From: Hexactinellida sp. DTS-2022
Lineage: Eukaryota > Porifera > Hexactinellida
Reading direction: 5' to 3'
Assembly: GCA_028753945.1 (NCBI GenBank)
Contig: JAPNXP010000001.1
Location: 16,172,501 to 16,236,500 of the forward strand
DNA: 64,000 nt
Positions 22,115 through 34,221 of this stretch are shown piece by piece. The notes under the pieces were generated by a model that was given only the letters and a program-made list of their open reading frames with translations, had not been told where the DNA came from and made no database searches. The position numbers and the translations under genes were made by a program. Numbering within the stretch: position 1 is the first letter of the stretch; each line of letters begins with the position of its first letter.

Positions 22115-22270
22115 CAGTAGATGTCGGATATAAGCACACCGGTTATAAGAACATATCGGATATAAGCACACTATGTTGGAAAAACGGTTGCCATATACCC
22201 TATAATTTATGTCGGTTATAAGCACATTAAGTGCAGTTCCCGACGATGTGCTTATAACCGGCATCCACTG
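22115..22270. mobile_element. pogo/Tigger-like MITE, ATAAGCACACC family
   Basis: TA-flanked, 156 bp, with ends CAGTAGATGTCGGATATAAG and, inverted, CAGTGGATGCCGGTTATAAG. A second copy is at 42857-43023. Confidence 0.8.
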
Positions 22271-22551
22271 TATATCAACCGTGTTCGTATACTAAGTTAC
22301 TGACGATAGTTTGTTGTATGAATCTAATACTAGTAGAAAAACCGAGTAACTTATTTAGCCAATATAGAATGAAGCAATTGTGTAAAATTTAATGTATTTT
22401 TAAGAGAATCTTTAATTAAATGATTTTTCAGTGCACACAAGAATTATATGTAGATTAATATAGAATAAGAAGTTAATACTTAATAAACAAGGGAATAATA
22501 ACTTGCACTATCTATAGAAGTGATTAAGTAGTTTCATGTAATTAAACAGGT

Positions 22552-23118
22552 TTAGACTGTAAGAAATGTGTCACAATATTCATAAAGTTGTCCCCACTCC
22601 TCCCAGTCTCCAGAACATATCGTAGGTGTGAGATTAATAACATGATAGCGACTTAGGATAGGAGTACAGTTAGAAGGTCCCATAATCCCTGTAAAAGGAA
22701 AAGAAGTGCCGTTTGAGTATTTTACTTTTGAAAGACTCGTATGACGAGTATAGGAAAACGATTTTTCCTTAAAGCGGACATAACCATATATTTGAGGAAC
22801 ACCAAATATGGAAACATCATAATACTGAATGAGATATTGGACATAGTCAAGTGGGAACAATGGTTCACGTTTGGGAAAATGTTTACATAATGTAACGGTC
22901 GGATCAAATGGATAACAAGGATGAATCAGATCCTCATATTTTGAAGGTAGAGGTATATCGAATGTAAAAAATTCATCTTTTGCTACAAGATAAGTATCGA
23001 ATCTACTAAAATCCATCATAATCGTGTCCGATCTATAAATGAATTTTTGAAAACGGTTATCAGATGTAACAAGGAGAAAGAAACAGAGGAATAAATATGA
23101 AACCAAGACAAACTCCAT
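22552..23118 (-). CDS. orphan secreted protein
   Basis: A 188-residue intronless ORF from the ATG at 23118. Residues 1-18 (MEFVLVSYLFLCFFLLVTS) form a clear signal peptide with probable cleavage near Ser19. The mature part has five cysteines (68, 78, 151, 168, 182), three N-glycosylation sequons (NGT 136, NCT 150, NLT 162) and no second membrane segment, so it should be extracellular. I recognise no family; the odd cysteine count could mean a free thiol or a disulphide-linked dimer. Gene neighbours give no clue, as it lies in a desert of several kilobases on each side. Continuous coding with a signal peptide and sequons argues that it is real, but there is no second copy to test conservation. 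Confidence 0.55.
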   Translation of the reverse strand: MEFVLVSYLFLCFFLLVTSDNRFQKFIYRSDTIMMDFSRFDTYLVAKDEFFTFDIPLPSKYEDLIHPCYPFDPTVTLCKHFPKREPLFPLDYVQYLIQYYDVSIFGVPQIYGYVRFKEKSFSYTRHTSLSKVKYSNGTSFPFTGIMGPSNCTPILSRYHVINLTPTICSGDWEEWGQLYEYCDTFLTV

Positions 23119-23286
23119 TCTTCGTATAATAATCTAATCAATGCTAAAAGATAATGTGTTTAATATAAAATAATAGTAATTTAAATAAACTCAATAAACT
23201 AACGTTATTAATTAAACTATCTATATGTAAATTCCCAAAAACACTAGTCCCAAAGGATATCTTTGTTTACATATAAGTACTATATA

Positions 23287-23542
23287 CATGGGCGTAGGGA
23301 GGGGGGGTCAGGGGGGGGGGGGCAACTTATTGTTTTGTGGGAAAGAATTATCCTGAAATTTTTGTAAAAAAATCCGGAATTGAATATTTTGGTCGGTTCT
23401 AATGGTTTCCACCAACAGTATACCTACCGAAGTCGCCCCCTAGCTCAGCCATTTTCACTCCCAGACCCCCTTTAAGTCGCACGCTACGCTCGCTGGTTGT
23501 ACATTTGCCCCCCCCCTAGATTTTGGCCTGGCTACGCCCTTG
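23287..23542. mobile_element. hAT-type MITE, GGGCGTAG family
   Basis: Ends CATGGGCGTAGG and GGCTACGCCCTTG, with flanking 8-mers ACTATATA and ACTATACA (one mismatch) as target duplication. Interior rich in G and C runs. Same family as 51328-51527. Confidence 0.7.
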
Positions 23543-24320
23543 ACTATACATCAAATTTGCATCACAGGCTAGCCTGTTGTATCAATAAAGCTTTAAACTT
23601 TGGATATTCAGTATTTATGTTACGTAGTTAAATATTATTTAACGTTTATAGAATATAGATACTATATTGACGAGTTAATCACTTAGCTGTGCAAATACAT
23701 ATACGTATATGTAGGTTTAATGTAAAAAGTTAAGTTTATGAAATTACCTATAGTAACACAGAGGCATCCCTGGAATTTTATTCGGGGTAGAGCCAGGTGC
23801 CGCTCTCAACATGCAGAGTGGCGCCGAGGAATTCCAAAATTCGCAATTTCAAACTAAAAAAAAACTCATCTCAAAATTAACTTAAACAAATGACTAATTT
23901 TGAAGATCATTATCAAAATCTAAAAAATTACCAGATACCAATAACCAATCCGGAAATCAATCCTCGTTAACAGTATTAAAATAATTTTATTGAGCTGTTT
24001 GACTAAGCAAACTAACTTAGAATACATCATACATCACATACATCAGGGCAATACACGAACTTTGGTAAATTAGGATGTTATTAGTTATTGATTTTTAAAT
24101 CCTGAACAACAGTTATAATTATTATTGAGCATAAATATTATGGGCTATTGAAATAACAGTACTATATTCTTGATGTTAATTTATCCCGGTAACGATTATT
24201 GCTTAATTGATGGCGCCATCCTTAAGGCGCCACTGTAGTATGTAACATGGTATATTTGTAGCCATAACATTGTTTATAAGTTACTTGAAATACTAAATAA
24301 AAGTGTTAATGTTGATAATT

Positions 24321-24380
24321 AATGCAATGTCTTACATCGTAATGCAATGTCTTACATCGTAATGCAATGTCTTGCATGAT
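24321..24380 (+). repeat. 20-bp tandem repeat, 3 units
   Basis: Unit AATGCAATGTCTTACATCGT at 24321, 24341 and 24361; the third unit has diverged at four positions. Confidence 0.9.
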
Positions 24381-24997
24381 ATAATATTTACTTATTTTGT
24401 TTAAATGGCAATATACTATGGCGATAAATCTAATCGTACCCGTTGCCCAAGATAAGTTAACCTTAACCATCCTGATATTTAATGTAGTTGCTGAAATACT
24501 AGCTGTTCTTCAGTATTTCATGTTATCAAATAGACTATTAAAAGTTAAAACCCTCCAATGTCCAGGAATGTGAAAGCCAAACCGTAAATAAATTCAATGA
24601 AAATTCAAATTGAAAGTGAAAATGGGATTTTTCTATTTATACCTTTACCCAATGTGCATCCGAAGGTTTTAAATAAATCACTAAAAACCGTAGACTCTGC
24701 TTTATTGGAAGACGTTGATCTATGCAGTTTGCACCAGGCAAATTATTGGGCGTGTCAGGCAAATCCAGGCGAATTTTTGGGCGTGCCTAGATTTAATTTG
24801 AGCTCGCTTACTTAGAAGCGCATAAATTACTGATTTTGTATTACGTCTATGGGAGCTAACTCGATTTTCCCCCGCTTCGACAAGTTTCCTCTCAAAATTT
24901 CGCATCTGGGCTCTGAAGGCAGGAAGCACTGCACACACTTGAATGAAACCCAGGGAGATTTTCTTTATCTTTAACTATACCGCGAAATTGTATATGG

Positions 24998-25553
24998 CAG
25001 TGCTGCCAACCTAAAATATCCCAAAAGTGGGACCTGTGGCGGGAGTTTCATCTAAAAGCGGGAGGTAGATACTCTAAAAGCGGGAGAAAAAGCGGGAGGT
25101 CAGTATTTTAGTTAAATTAGCAAGAATACCTGAATAAAAGGCAGTATAAAAACATTTCTCTACCTATCAATTAGTTTCTACCCTCTCATATTGAAATATA
25201 AGGTAGCAGTGAGCATTTTATTATTATTATAAAATATATAAATAAATAAAAATTTCCTAAATGATGTGTTGTAAAAATTCCCTAAATGATGTGTCAGAAT
25301 GGAAAATTGGAAATACAAGATAATATACAGAATTATGGTATTTTAAAAGAGACAAATTTGTTTCTCGGGTTAGAGTAAATTAGTTAAGTGAAGACTACTA
25401 AAATATATTGCTTGTAATTATAAAATTAAGATTCTAATATTTACATATACAAACATCCAAAAAGCGGAAGGTTTGAGAGGGGAGGCGGGAGAGCGGGAGG
25501 AAACATCAAAAAGCGGGACCCTCCCGCCGAAAGCGGGAGGGTTGGCAGCACTG
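24998..25553. mobile_element. MITE with CAGTGCTGCCAACC ends
   Basis: Terminal inverted repeats CAGTGCTGCCAACC and GGTTGGCAGCACTG, 556 bp, interior built of AAAGCGGGAGG repeats near both ends. The flanks share ATATGG, but a clean 8-bp duplication is not visible, so hAT membership is likely rather than proven. Confidence 0.65.
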
Positions 25554-28441
25554 ATATGGGGGGGCGATTTGTATAATACTTATTTTATTAGTTTTAGATA
25601 TCTGAATCTGGATGGAAATAAAAGCATATGGGACATTTACTGAGGCTGCTAACTATGCTAAATCAGTTTTGTGACAAATAGATACATTATCACTATCCAA
25701 AATATTGGACCGGTCCTGAGACCCGAGCACAGCCCCCCACCTAGTTTCGCCTATAATTTTTGGCAAAATATACTTTCTACCCTCTCGCCTCTGGATCTAT
25801 ACTATATCATATGTCTCTGTTAACGGCCGTGGCCTAACTCTCCTCAGTAACAATTCATTGTGAATAAGTTGACCTATAACTAGTAATAATACTCAATTCA
25901 GTTCAATATCTTGTATATGGGAGCCAGGGGAGTAATTAAGTAATTTGTTTACCCACGTTTAATTGATATATAATTAATGGTTTAATTATTAAATTAAGGC
26001 CGATACACGATTCTAACCTCATCAGTAAACATTTGTTATTCAGAAGTTAAATAATAAACAATACATCTCAGGATTTAACTAGTCTGTTACATTCTTCTTA
26101 ATTAACCAAACAAACTCCGACCATCTACATAATGTTAAAAATAATAGAACACATTTTAGCTATCAACTTTGGGAAAATAAATGTTTAATAAGTATTCATC
26201 TCGCTAAAGTGATACTACATTTGTTGTTTATATAAAAATTAAATAGATTAAGAAATTATCGAGTCAAATTATTTTTCGAATAGAAAATCCAATGTTGTAC
26301 ACTGAATTAGTGTTTATTTCTTCACTATAGCCAGGGTCGGTTTTAGACACACTCAACACAAGCAACTGCGTGGGGTGCCATGATTTAGGGGGCGAAAAAT
26401 TACATATTCACTTAATTTAGTATTTTATGGAAAACGTGGGGCGCCAAGAACTATTTGCGTGGGGCGCCGAAAGAGCTAAAGCCGCACTGACTATAGCTAG
26501 CCCTGAGATGTGCATATTAATTGCCTATATCAATACTACGCCAGGGCCATAATAAATAGGAATTAGCCTGAGAATCAGTTGACCCACGTTCGATCCATTT
26601 ATTTAATTCGTGGAGATAAAATAGCTTTCCAAATAAAAGAAATAATATTTTCTATATACTTACTGTTATGCAAACAGTATTACGATATTTTCAATATTTT
26701 CAATGAAATAATTCTTAGAATTTAAAGTAGATTCAGATTAATATATAATACGTATATATTCAGGTAATTACTAGTTTCCAGATTAATGCATTTACAAATA
26801 TTTATTTGTTTAAGTTGAAATGTGGGATTTTTCGAATTTTGCCAAGTATTGTTAATGTACATTCCTTACATTTAAATTTTATCTTTATCAACTTCGGATT
26901 AATTATATATTATTTCACAGTACAATTTATGTGCTAATATATAAATCAATTAAATTCAAGGATAAGTAAAAATAACCATTAAAATATGCAACGAGTTAGC
27001 TTACACTCCCGATTTCTTCTAAGTGCTATCATTAATCGATCATATTGAATAAATGAACTATCGTTAATGTATTTTCATTGAAGATAACATCTATTAAATC
27101 TCTTTTAAGTACCACATACAAATGTATATGAGACTATTACTAGTTGTATAATTAATGATTTAAAATGCAGCCGATTGTTTACTAAGGAAATACTTGCTCT
27201 ACGTAAGTACAAATCTTCTAATTCACACAGCCCTCCACAAGTTCATATTACACGAATCAATTAGTAAGATAATTTTCTATTAATGAGCAACACGAACTTA
27301 GAACCTCATATAGTCAATTAGCAGAAAGTTTCATCAATTATAATACTAGTAATTGTAAGTACATGAAGATAATTGACCTTTTCATTTTAACTAATCATTT
27401 AAATTATACAAAGTAGAAGTTATGTGATCTTATGTTAAATCCTACACTTCATACTGAACTATTTTGGGCGGGTACAAAGGAGTGGCCAAATCAATAAACA
27501 GCATTTCAATTCCTTTTACCATTTAAACTTAATGAACTGAATCTCTATTTGAATATAATAATGAAACTCAAGCCCTGTTATATTAAATTACTACTTTTAG
27601 TTGTATTAAAGTTTACTAAATAAATAAAATAACAACAGGGAGGTTTGTAGAATACACATGAGATAATCAATCAACTAGTATTCATATCGCTTAATTAGAA
27701 TAGGTTTTATATTCAACTATTGATAATAATGAAACTTATTTCCAATTAATCTGTTACAAGCTATTTCCAGATTCCTGATAAAATTTAATCAATTTATTTT
27801 TATATATTTGTAAACACAACAATGAATGTATCAACATTATAATGTCAATATTCTAACACAGTATTACCGTACATACGGATATAACTCCAAATATAATACG
27901 TATTAATAACTGCGATAATGAATAAGTTATAAAGTAATTGGAGTATACAGTAGACTCTCATTAATTCGAACACAGGGGGGTCGAATTTTGTTCATATTAA
28001 TCTGAGTCACTTGTTTGCATTTGTATAGGCTGAGGGGTTATTGTCTTATTCGTGTTCTGATTACGAGAATATGCTATTATAAAGTTTAATAAATATATAT
28101 AACAAAAATGTATCAGCAGACTAAAATAATTAATTAGAAAACTTATCTAACAATAATTGGTATCACTGATCATCCGCGTTCTGTTATTTGCAATCGCACT
28201 TCACTATGGCCTTTGCAAAATTATCGGTAATAATGAAGTAGAAATAAATAAAGGTAACGAAAATGAACGGGAATACCGATAATCGCAAATATCTATTATA
28301 ATTCCAATGAATACAAATTAATTTACAAATCAATAAATCATCTAATAAATTGATTAACTAAAAGGAAATATCTCAGATTATTACCCAGTTAACTATACAA
28401 TAATACATTAAATATGCCAGTCGGGCGAGTCAATCTAATCA
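25554..28441. other. AT-rich intergenic
   Basis: Contains the hAT MITE at 26332-26489 and a lone MITE left end at about 27948 (CAGTAGACTCTCATTAATTCG) without partner. Otherwise no gene or RNA seen. Confidence 0.5.
26332..26489. mobile_element. hAT MITE, GGGGCGCC family
   Basis: Exact 8-bp duplication ACTATAGC on both sides. Ends CAGGGTCGGTTTTAG and CTAAAGCCGCACTG. Highly similar to 38327-38481. Confidence 0.85.
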
Positions 28442-28449
28442 GTATAAAT
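28442..28449 (+). promoter_or_regulatory. TATA box of Maf-like bZIP gene 1
   Basis: TATAAATA 51 bp before the ATG at 28493. All five paralogues have the same octamer 51-65 bp upstream of their start. Confidence 0.75.
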
Positions 28450-28492
28450 AGCAGTGTTGATGTAGATAATAAAGTAATAATATTCGCTCTAA

Positions 28493-28810
28493 ATGGCATT
28501 GAATATGAATAACATCGCAGAAATCGACATAAAGGCCCTAAACCAGCATATAAAAGATAAAAAATTCACAGCTGATGAAGGAAAACATTTAAAACAAACA
28601 CGTCGTCTGTTGAAAATGTGTAAATACAATAAAGATCAACGCGACAAGAAAAAGGCTGAAAAAGAAAATTTGGAAGCTGAGAGAGATTCGTTGCAACAAG
28701 AATACGAATTCATTTTGAAGGAAGTACAAGTTTTAAAGGAAAAAAAATTAAAATTAGAATTATTGGCTATGTTGGATCATTATCAGCAGTTTGAAGCCTA
28801 TTATGCTTAG
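28493..28810 (+). CDS. Maf-like small bZIP protein 1 (diverged paralogue)
   Basis: A 105-residue intronless ORF. An N-terminal segment resembles the Maf extended homology region (IDIKALNQHIKD, then TADEGKHLKQTRRLLKM). A basic region KYNKDQRDKKK follows, then a leucine zipper with heptads from LEAERDSLQQEYEFIL to VLKEKKL. Overall layout and length fit small Maf transcription factors, which dimerise and bind DNA, but the usual NRxxAxxCR basic signature is lost (only the final Arg and the Tyr column remain). This is the most divergent of five copies: it shares the frame and domain order with the others but little DNA identity. An AATAAA at 28835-28840 follows the stop. Function as a DNA-binding factor or as a dominant-negative partner is inference. 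Confidence 0.75.
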   Translation: MALNMNNIAEIDIKALNQHIKDKKFTADEGKHLKQTRRLLKMCKYNKDQRDKKKAEKENLEAERDSLQQEYEFILKEVQVLKEKKLKLELLAMLDHYQQFEAYYA

Positions 28811-28834
28811 TAATTACAATTTATAATGTCGTCA

Positions 28835-28840
28835 AATAAA
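28835..28840 (+). terminator. poly(A) signal of bZIP gene 1
   Basis: AATAAA 25 bp after the stop codon, the expected distance for a compact 3' UTR. Confidence 0.55.
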
Positions 28841-30034
28841 TTTCGTATTCTTTAGTTGATACTCGAGTTGATCTGATAATAATCTTCCAATTAGTATGTA
28901 CATAATGAGGGACGAATAATAGCGTAAATATAGTGATAAATATAACTGTGACATTATGAATATCAAACAAGTCCTTCAATATGACCGTAGAATTAATATC
29001 TCCCGGATGGTGTCAAAATATAGGCTGCAAAGTACGAACTAGTTCATTTAAATAAAAAAGATAAGCTGCAGTTGTGGAAATACATTAATAGAAAGAAATA
29101 TGCTAGTAGATTTTAACAATTTGATAGTATATAAAGTGCACATAATACTATATTACAGAGGTTTAAAAATAGATATACTGTGGATCAGACTACTATCTCG
29201 ATTCTCAGACGTTTTTTACACAATTGTATCCGAATTCAAATTATCATATTAATAGCTAAATAAATTCCAGCTGCACCATAAGGATTTCTCGATTCTGTAT
29301 CATCAGTAACAGACAGTTCCTGCTATTATTTGACTGGTATTATTTATGTGTTAATTAAGAGTACTTTAACTCTCCGCCACTCTGTCTCGTAAGGCAAAGC
29401 GAAGCTCGCTTGCTTATTTAGTTATGTCTGCTCAGGAGTTTCGTTAGCTCGCTTGCAACGCTTGCGTTCAGCTTTATTTCTGAACACGTTCCTCCCCTAA
29501 ATATTTGGCTTCCGTTTAGGAGGAGGTATAGTCAATCAAATTACAGCAAATCAAGAAGTCGAATCAAATTCGTCAATAAAAAAAGTATAATCTAGTTGAA
29601 CTATAATTTATATGATTACTTATGCATTTCCTAAACTAAGAGTATTACCGCCTAATTCACTAATAGCTACATTAGAATGGAATTATAAATAGAATTCCTT
29701 TGTTCCTAGAATTGAATTGACATACCTCAAATGACGTGTTAACAGGATTAGGGTTTAATTTTTATTAGTACCTAATGCAAAATAACTGTGATAAAAAAGA
29801 AAATTGGTTCAAAGGTGTAAGACAGTTAGTTCTACGTAGAAAGTGATAAATATTGGGAGCGATTGAATGAGAACTATTTGAGTTATAAATTAATTTGTTA
29901 CTTCACGGCGTCATGTAACGACAATGTTAAACAGGTGTTTCACATTGTATTAACCTGTTCTATGAAATCTAGAGTCAATCCGATCGAAATTGAAGGAATT
30001 ATGCTAAAATCCCATATTATTACGTCATAATCAG

Positions 30035-30160
30035 AAAATTTCGCATCAAAAACCAATAGATCGTTGTCGTAGTACAAAATTACCCCTGGAAACAAATTTT
30101 CAGCTATCTGGGAATCGTAGTCTTTCCAATTAATTCGGGACAAACAACCCATATAAAGAT
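30035..30160 (-). mobile_element. Helentron-like family A, 5' fragment
   Basis: Contains the A-family blocks AAAACCAATAGATCGTTGTC, GTACAAAATTACCCCTG and GTCTTTCCAATTAATTC; both ends have decayed. Confidence 0.5.
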
Positions 30161-30373
30161 TTGCGCTAATTTGTATTTGTTTAATAAACATTCAATGTAG
30201 TAGAAGCAATATAAACCATTGTATGTATGATGTTAGTATATAAATTCAGTCTGTCATGTCCTATCCAAATTTGGTCGGTCAATTATTGCTGAAAATTTCG
30301 GTCTGGGAATCTACAATTGTAAAATGTTTATCAGTATACCTAAAATACAATTGTAAACATGTGTAAAGCACTG

Positions 30374-30419
30374 TTTACAAATATAGTATACTATACTAAT
30401 AGTATACTATATTTGTAAA
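30374..30419. repeat. 20-bp-arm hairpin
   Basis: TTTACAAATATAGTATACTA, six-base loop, then its exact reverse complement. A partial third copy (AATATAGTATACT) follows at 30422. Confidence 0.9.
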
Positions 30420-30844
30420 ACAATATAGTATACTCTCGTCAGTATGAACATGGTAAATATGCATACTCTTTCAGCCAATTCAAAGTCTTTGTATTTCGGT
30501 TAAAACGAATAAGATCCTCTGGTGTTGGTATTTACAAGAGTCAATCTTCGAGGGTTCCATGCAGTTAAAAGTAAATAACATTGAAGAAGAATTATTTTAT
30601 ACGATATCTAGTATGAATTTAATTAAGCTTTAATACATGGTTCGTGTACTAAGTGCATTTCTAACTATTACTTCTCTAAAATCTCACAATGGTTAAAACT
30701 TAAAAGTAATAAGAAATATGAAAGTCCAGTCCATTGAAGTATGGTAATATATTATAATGTAAGTGCAAGCAACACACTGTAAAATAAACTGGGATATAAG
30801 AATACCCTGTAAATTCAATCGATATTTATCCCAAGCATTAATAA

Positions 30845-31394
30845 TACGAGCCCTTCGGTCTCGGTCGCTTCGCGACGGATCACTCCCTCACAAAAGTCGC
30901 TTCGCGACTTTTGTTCGTTCGTGTTAGGCACTACGCAATACAATTAACGGCCGCTTCGCGGCCTTTCCCTCCCCAAAAAGCAATCACATTAATAATGAGT
31001 TTTAGTAGCTCAATAAATTTCAGTTGCACGATAAGAAAGCTCGAATCAAAATAATACTAAAAGAAAAACAGGCAATAGAATAGACAAATTATTGATTGGT
31101 TAAATGAATTAATTTTCAATCAATCAAATTGGAGCCTCAAAAAATATTTCTATTATGCACAATCTATTTATACTAATTGATGAAATCTGCTAATTCATAC
31201 TAACAAACCCTCGAATTTAATTGGCTAACATATTTTGTCACCTTCAAATGTGAATATTTCTCTTCAAAAACCAATAGATCGTTGTCGCAGTACAAAATTA
31301 CCCCTGTATACAAATTTTCAGCTTTCTGGGACTCGTAGGCTTTCCAATTAATTCTGGACAAACACACAAACAAACAACAATTCCTCTTTTTATA
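30845..31394 (-). mobile_element. Helentron-like family A, complete copy
   Basis: Minus-strand copy ending in GGGCTCGTA at 30845, with intact GCGAAGCG hairpins and full 5' portion. Its 5' end abuts the 3' end of the next copy. Confidence 0.6.
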
Positions 31395-31931
31395 TACGAG
31401 CCCTTTGGTCTCGGTCGCTTCGCGACGGATCACTCTCTCACAAAAGTCGCTTCGCGACTTTTGTTCGTTCGTGTTAGACACTACGCGATACAATTACGCG
31501 ATACAAAACAGCAATCACATTAATAATGAGTTTTTGTAGCTCAATAAATTTCAGTTACACGATAAGAAAGCTCGAATCAAAATAATACTAAAGGAAAAAC
31601 AGGCAATAGAATAGACAAATGATTGATTGGTTAAATGAATTTATTTTCAATCAATCAAATTGGAGCCTCAGAAAATATTTCTATTATGCACAATCTATTT
31701 ATACTGATTGATTAAATCTGCTAATCGATACTAACAAACCCTCGAATTTAATTGGCTAACAAATTTTGACACCTTCAAATGTGAATATTTCTCTTCAAAA
31801 ACCAATAGATCGTTGTCGCAGTACAAAATTACCCCTGTATACAAATTTTCAGCTTTCTGGGACTCGTAGTCTTTCCAATCAATTCTGGACAAACACACAC
31901 ACACATCCACAACAATTCCGCTTTTAATATA
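31395..31931 (-). mobile_element. Helentron-like family A, second tandem copy
   Basis: Same orientation, head-to-tail with the previous copy. The GGCCGC hairpin and neighbouring poly-G are missing (deleted near 31497-31508), while the GTCGCTTCGCGAC hairpin remains. Confidence 0.6.
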
Positions 31932-33388
31932 CAGATAGATGTCAAATGAGTGATTATTAATTAATTAATTATTAAGAACTCTACAATGTATAAATTATTA
32001 GTAAGACCAGAGGCCCGGGTGATGAGCTCTATGACTCAATCTGGCCTTCAGGCTCAAAAAGTTGTTGACTCCTGCATTAAAGGTAGTTGTTACAGTAGTG
32101 TTTGCGTAATAGGAAGTCGCATTTTTCGGGCGGAATTGCTTGCTAATAGGTGAACTTGCTATTAGAGGAACAGAATTGACATTAAATGCTGACTTGGGAA
32201 CTGAAAATAACTTGCTAATAGAGCAATAAATATTATTGCTATTTGAGCAATTGGTATTAGGCGAATACTACTGTATATTCCTTAATTACATTTCTGTAAA
32301 ATAAATTTTTGTGATATTTTTTCCACATATTTCTTCCGTTTGAAGAAAATATTTGATATACTAGGCATTTTTCTGAATGGGAAATAATAATAGAGTTTAC
32401 GTAATCATTTAAAATTTAAATTGCTATTGTAATCGTTATTAACTAGGATATTAATTTGTAATTAAATACACATACTGCTACTCTCACAGCATAACAACCA
32501 TTGGATATAATAACTGTTACTCTCTCTCTATAATAAATTAATCACGTGTTACTTGTCACCTATTAATTAAGCAACTAATAAAGCAGACATAAACTGATAA
32601 AAGACAATCCTTTCATATTTGTTCAAATATGCAACTCTACTCCAAACAAATAAACTAGGACAGTTTCAGATTACAATTAAATTGATTAATTAGATTAATT
32701 ATTAATGGTTGACTGATAATATTGGAAAATAATTAGGATTGAATTCGGGTGGGATAAGCAGTAATTACCATAACAAGAAATTGATATTGAAGACTACTTC
32801 AACTTATGTCAAATAATGGTTGCACAATTTGTACATTATAAATAATAAAAATTTTATGCTCAATAAATAATTAGAGCAATGTACAGAAAGCGAGTACAGC
32901 ATATGTGAATACGGAACTGTATTACAAAATAGACTTTCGTTAATACAAAGATAAGGAATATCGTCTTTAAGGAGTACAAAGTCTGGTTCCATTATCCTAT
33001 AAAAAAGCATGCAAGCGATTCTGGGAATTAAGAATAAATACCGACCGTTCCTAGTGTTCGTATTAACAAAAGTAAACAGTACTTGTTAGCCTAAATTAGA
33101 TGTTAAAAATTAATATTTGAGGATAGAATTTGGGTCAGCTACATAATTAATTAATTATATAATTTTTCCAAGAACAGAACCATTTAAGCTAATTTGGTGA
33201 AATTTCGGTTAATCGGGTGAACTTGATGTTATTCGTATCCAAACTTGGTAACTGTGGGAAAAATTTGGAATAATTGGCTCAATAACCTCTCTCCAAATTT
33301 CAGATTGATCGGTTAATTTTGTCAAAGTACATACGTACGTAAATGTATCTATATCATTCATGTAAGATAGAAAGGTATTGCTCTAACA
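31932..33388. other. intergenic with one MITE
   Basis: Apart from the MITE at 32093-32273, preceded by a hAT-like end fragment near 32050-32075, nothing recognisable. Confidence 0.5.
32093..32273. mobile_element. pogo/Tigger-like MITE
   Basis: TA-flanked, ends CAGTAGTGTTTGCGTAATA and, inverted, CAGTAGTATTCGCCTAATA, 181 bp. A diverged relative is at 21105-21230. Confidence 0.75.
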
Positions 33389-33577
33389 CAGCGTTTCGCA
33401 ACCTTTTTTCAACCGCGGACCCCTATAACAAATATTAAACACTATGCGGACCCCCTCCCATTACGCGTAATACAAATCTCGAGATCGAGAATTTAGTGTA
33501 ACTTGATGAATCCTTATTAATATTAACTAGGTGTTTGTTAGAGCAGGGGTCCGCGGACCACAGGTTGCGGACCCCTG
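33389..33577. mobile_element. hAT MITE with embedded palindrome
   Basis: Exact 8-bp duplication CTCTAACA at 33381-33388 and 33578-33585. Ends CAGCGTTTCGCAACC and, inverted, CAGGGGTCCGCAACC. Its right half contains an inverted copy of its own right end plus the flanking host DNA (see 33501-33620). Confidence 0.85.
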
Positions 33578-33620
33578 CTCTAACAAACACCTAGTTAATA
33601 TTAATAAGGATTCATCAAGT
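33501..33620. repeat. 53-bp-arm perfect palindrome across a transposon end
   Basis: Arms 33501-33553 and 33568-33620 are exact reverse complements around a 14-base spacer. The right arm holds the last 10 bp of the hAT MITE, its target duplication and 35 bp of flank. Confidence 0.92.
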
Positions 33621-34221
33621 ATTACTAAGTAATTCCGTCTTTAGTCAAGATAAAATATATATAAAATTTTACTATATGGGAATTAGTGTACAAACTATAC
33701 AAATATTATTGTCAAACATAATTGCTGATATTCCTCTATTATGCACTCAAATTTTCCACTATCTGAATATCTCCAGTCTTACAGCTTCCCTATTTTATTA
33801 TTGATGATATTAAGCCTACATTTATTAACTATTAAGCCTACCTTTATCAACTAACCATAGGCGGCTATGAACAATCATCATTCATTTATTTATTGGAGAT
33901 AAATATATGCATAACTTTGACTGAGGATCGCATAAGTATAAACTTCGTTAATTGATATAATTTACTATGTATATTAAAATACAGTCAACTCCAATTAATA
34001 GGGTCACTTTGGTCCGAGAGTAGTTTGATTCGATTAAGCGGAGAACCCAATTAATCAAAATATGCGAGCATAACATTTAACTTGACCCTCCACGAATTGT
34101 GCATCTAGAACACAAACTGAAGTTACTTAAGGCCCTACCAATCTCCAAAACGAGTCTACGCCCCTGTACCCTATTTGCATGGATAATGTAATGTATTAAG
34201 TTGGTCCATTTGCGAGGAAAT

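Larger units (their letters stand above)
19797..22551. other. intergenic with MITEs and foldbacks
   Basis: Contains a G/C-run hairpin at 19827-19860, a foldback at 20481-20571, a repeat shared with 57.1 kb (21290-21600) and two TA-flanked MITEs (21891-22046, 22115-22270). At 21105-21230 there is a diverged relative of the MITE at 32093. No gene seen. Confidence 0.5.
23119..24997. other. intergenic with hAT MITE and short tandem repeat
   Basis: Holds the element at 23287-23542 and the 20-bp tandem repeat at 24321-24380. A GGCGCC-containing inverted motif pair (23811-23834 and 24210-24233) may mark a decayed element. A 72-codon frame at 24597-24815 has no recognisable features and is not called. 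Confidence 0.45.
28841..30844. other. intergenic, no gene seen
   Basis: Has a locally GC-rich stretch at 29370-29525 with inverted CGCTTGC/GCAAGCG motifs, a Helentron-like 5' fragment (30035-30160) and the hairpin at 30374-30419. Confidence 0.5.

Noticed and set aside
26575..26615. tRNA-like TTCGATCC T-loop motif
   Set aside because: No matching acceptor, anticodon or D-arm could be folded around it.
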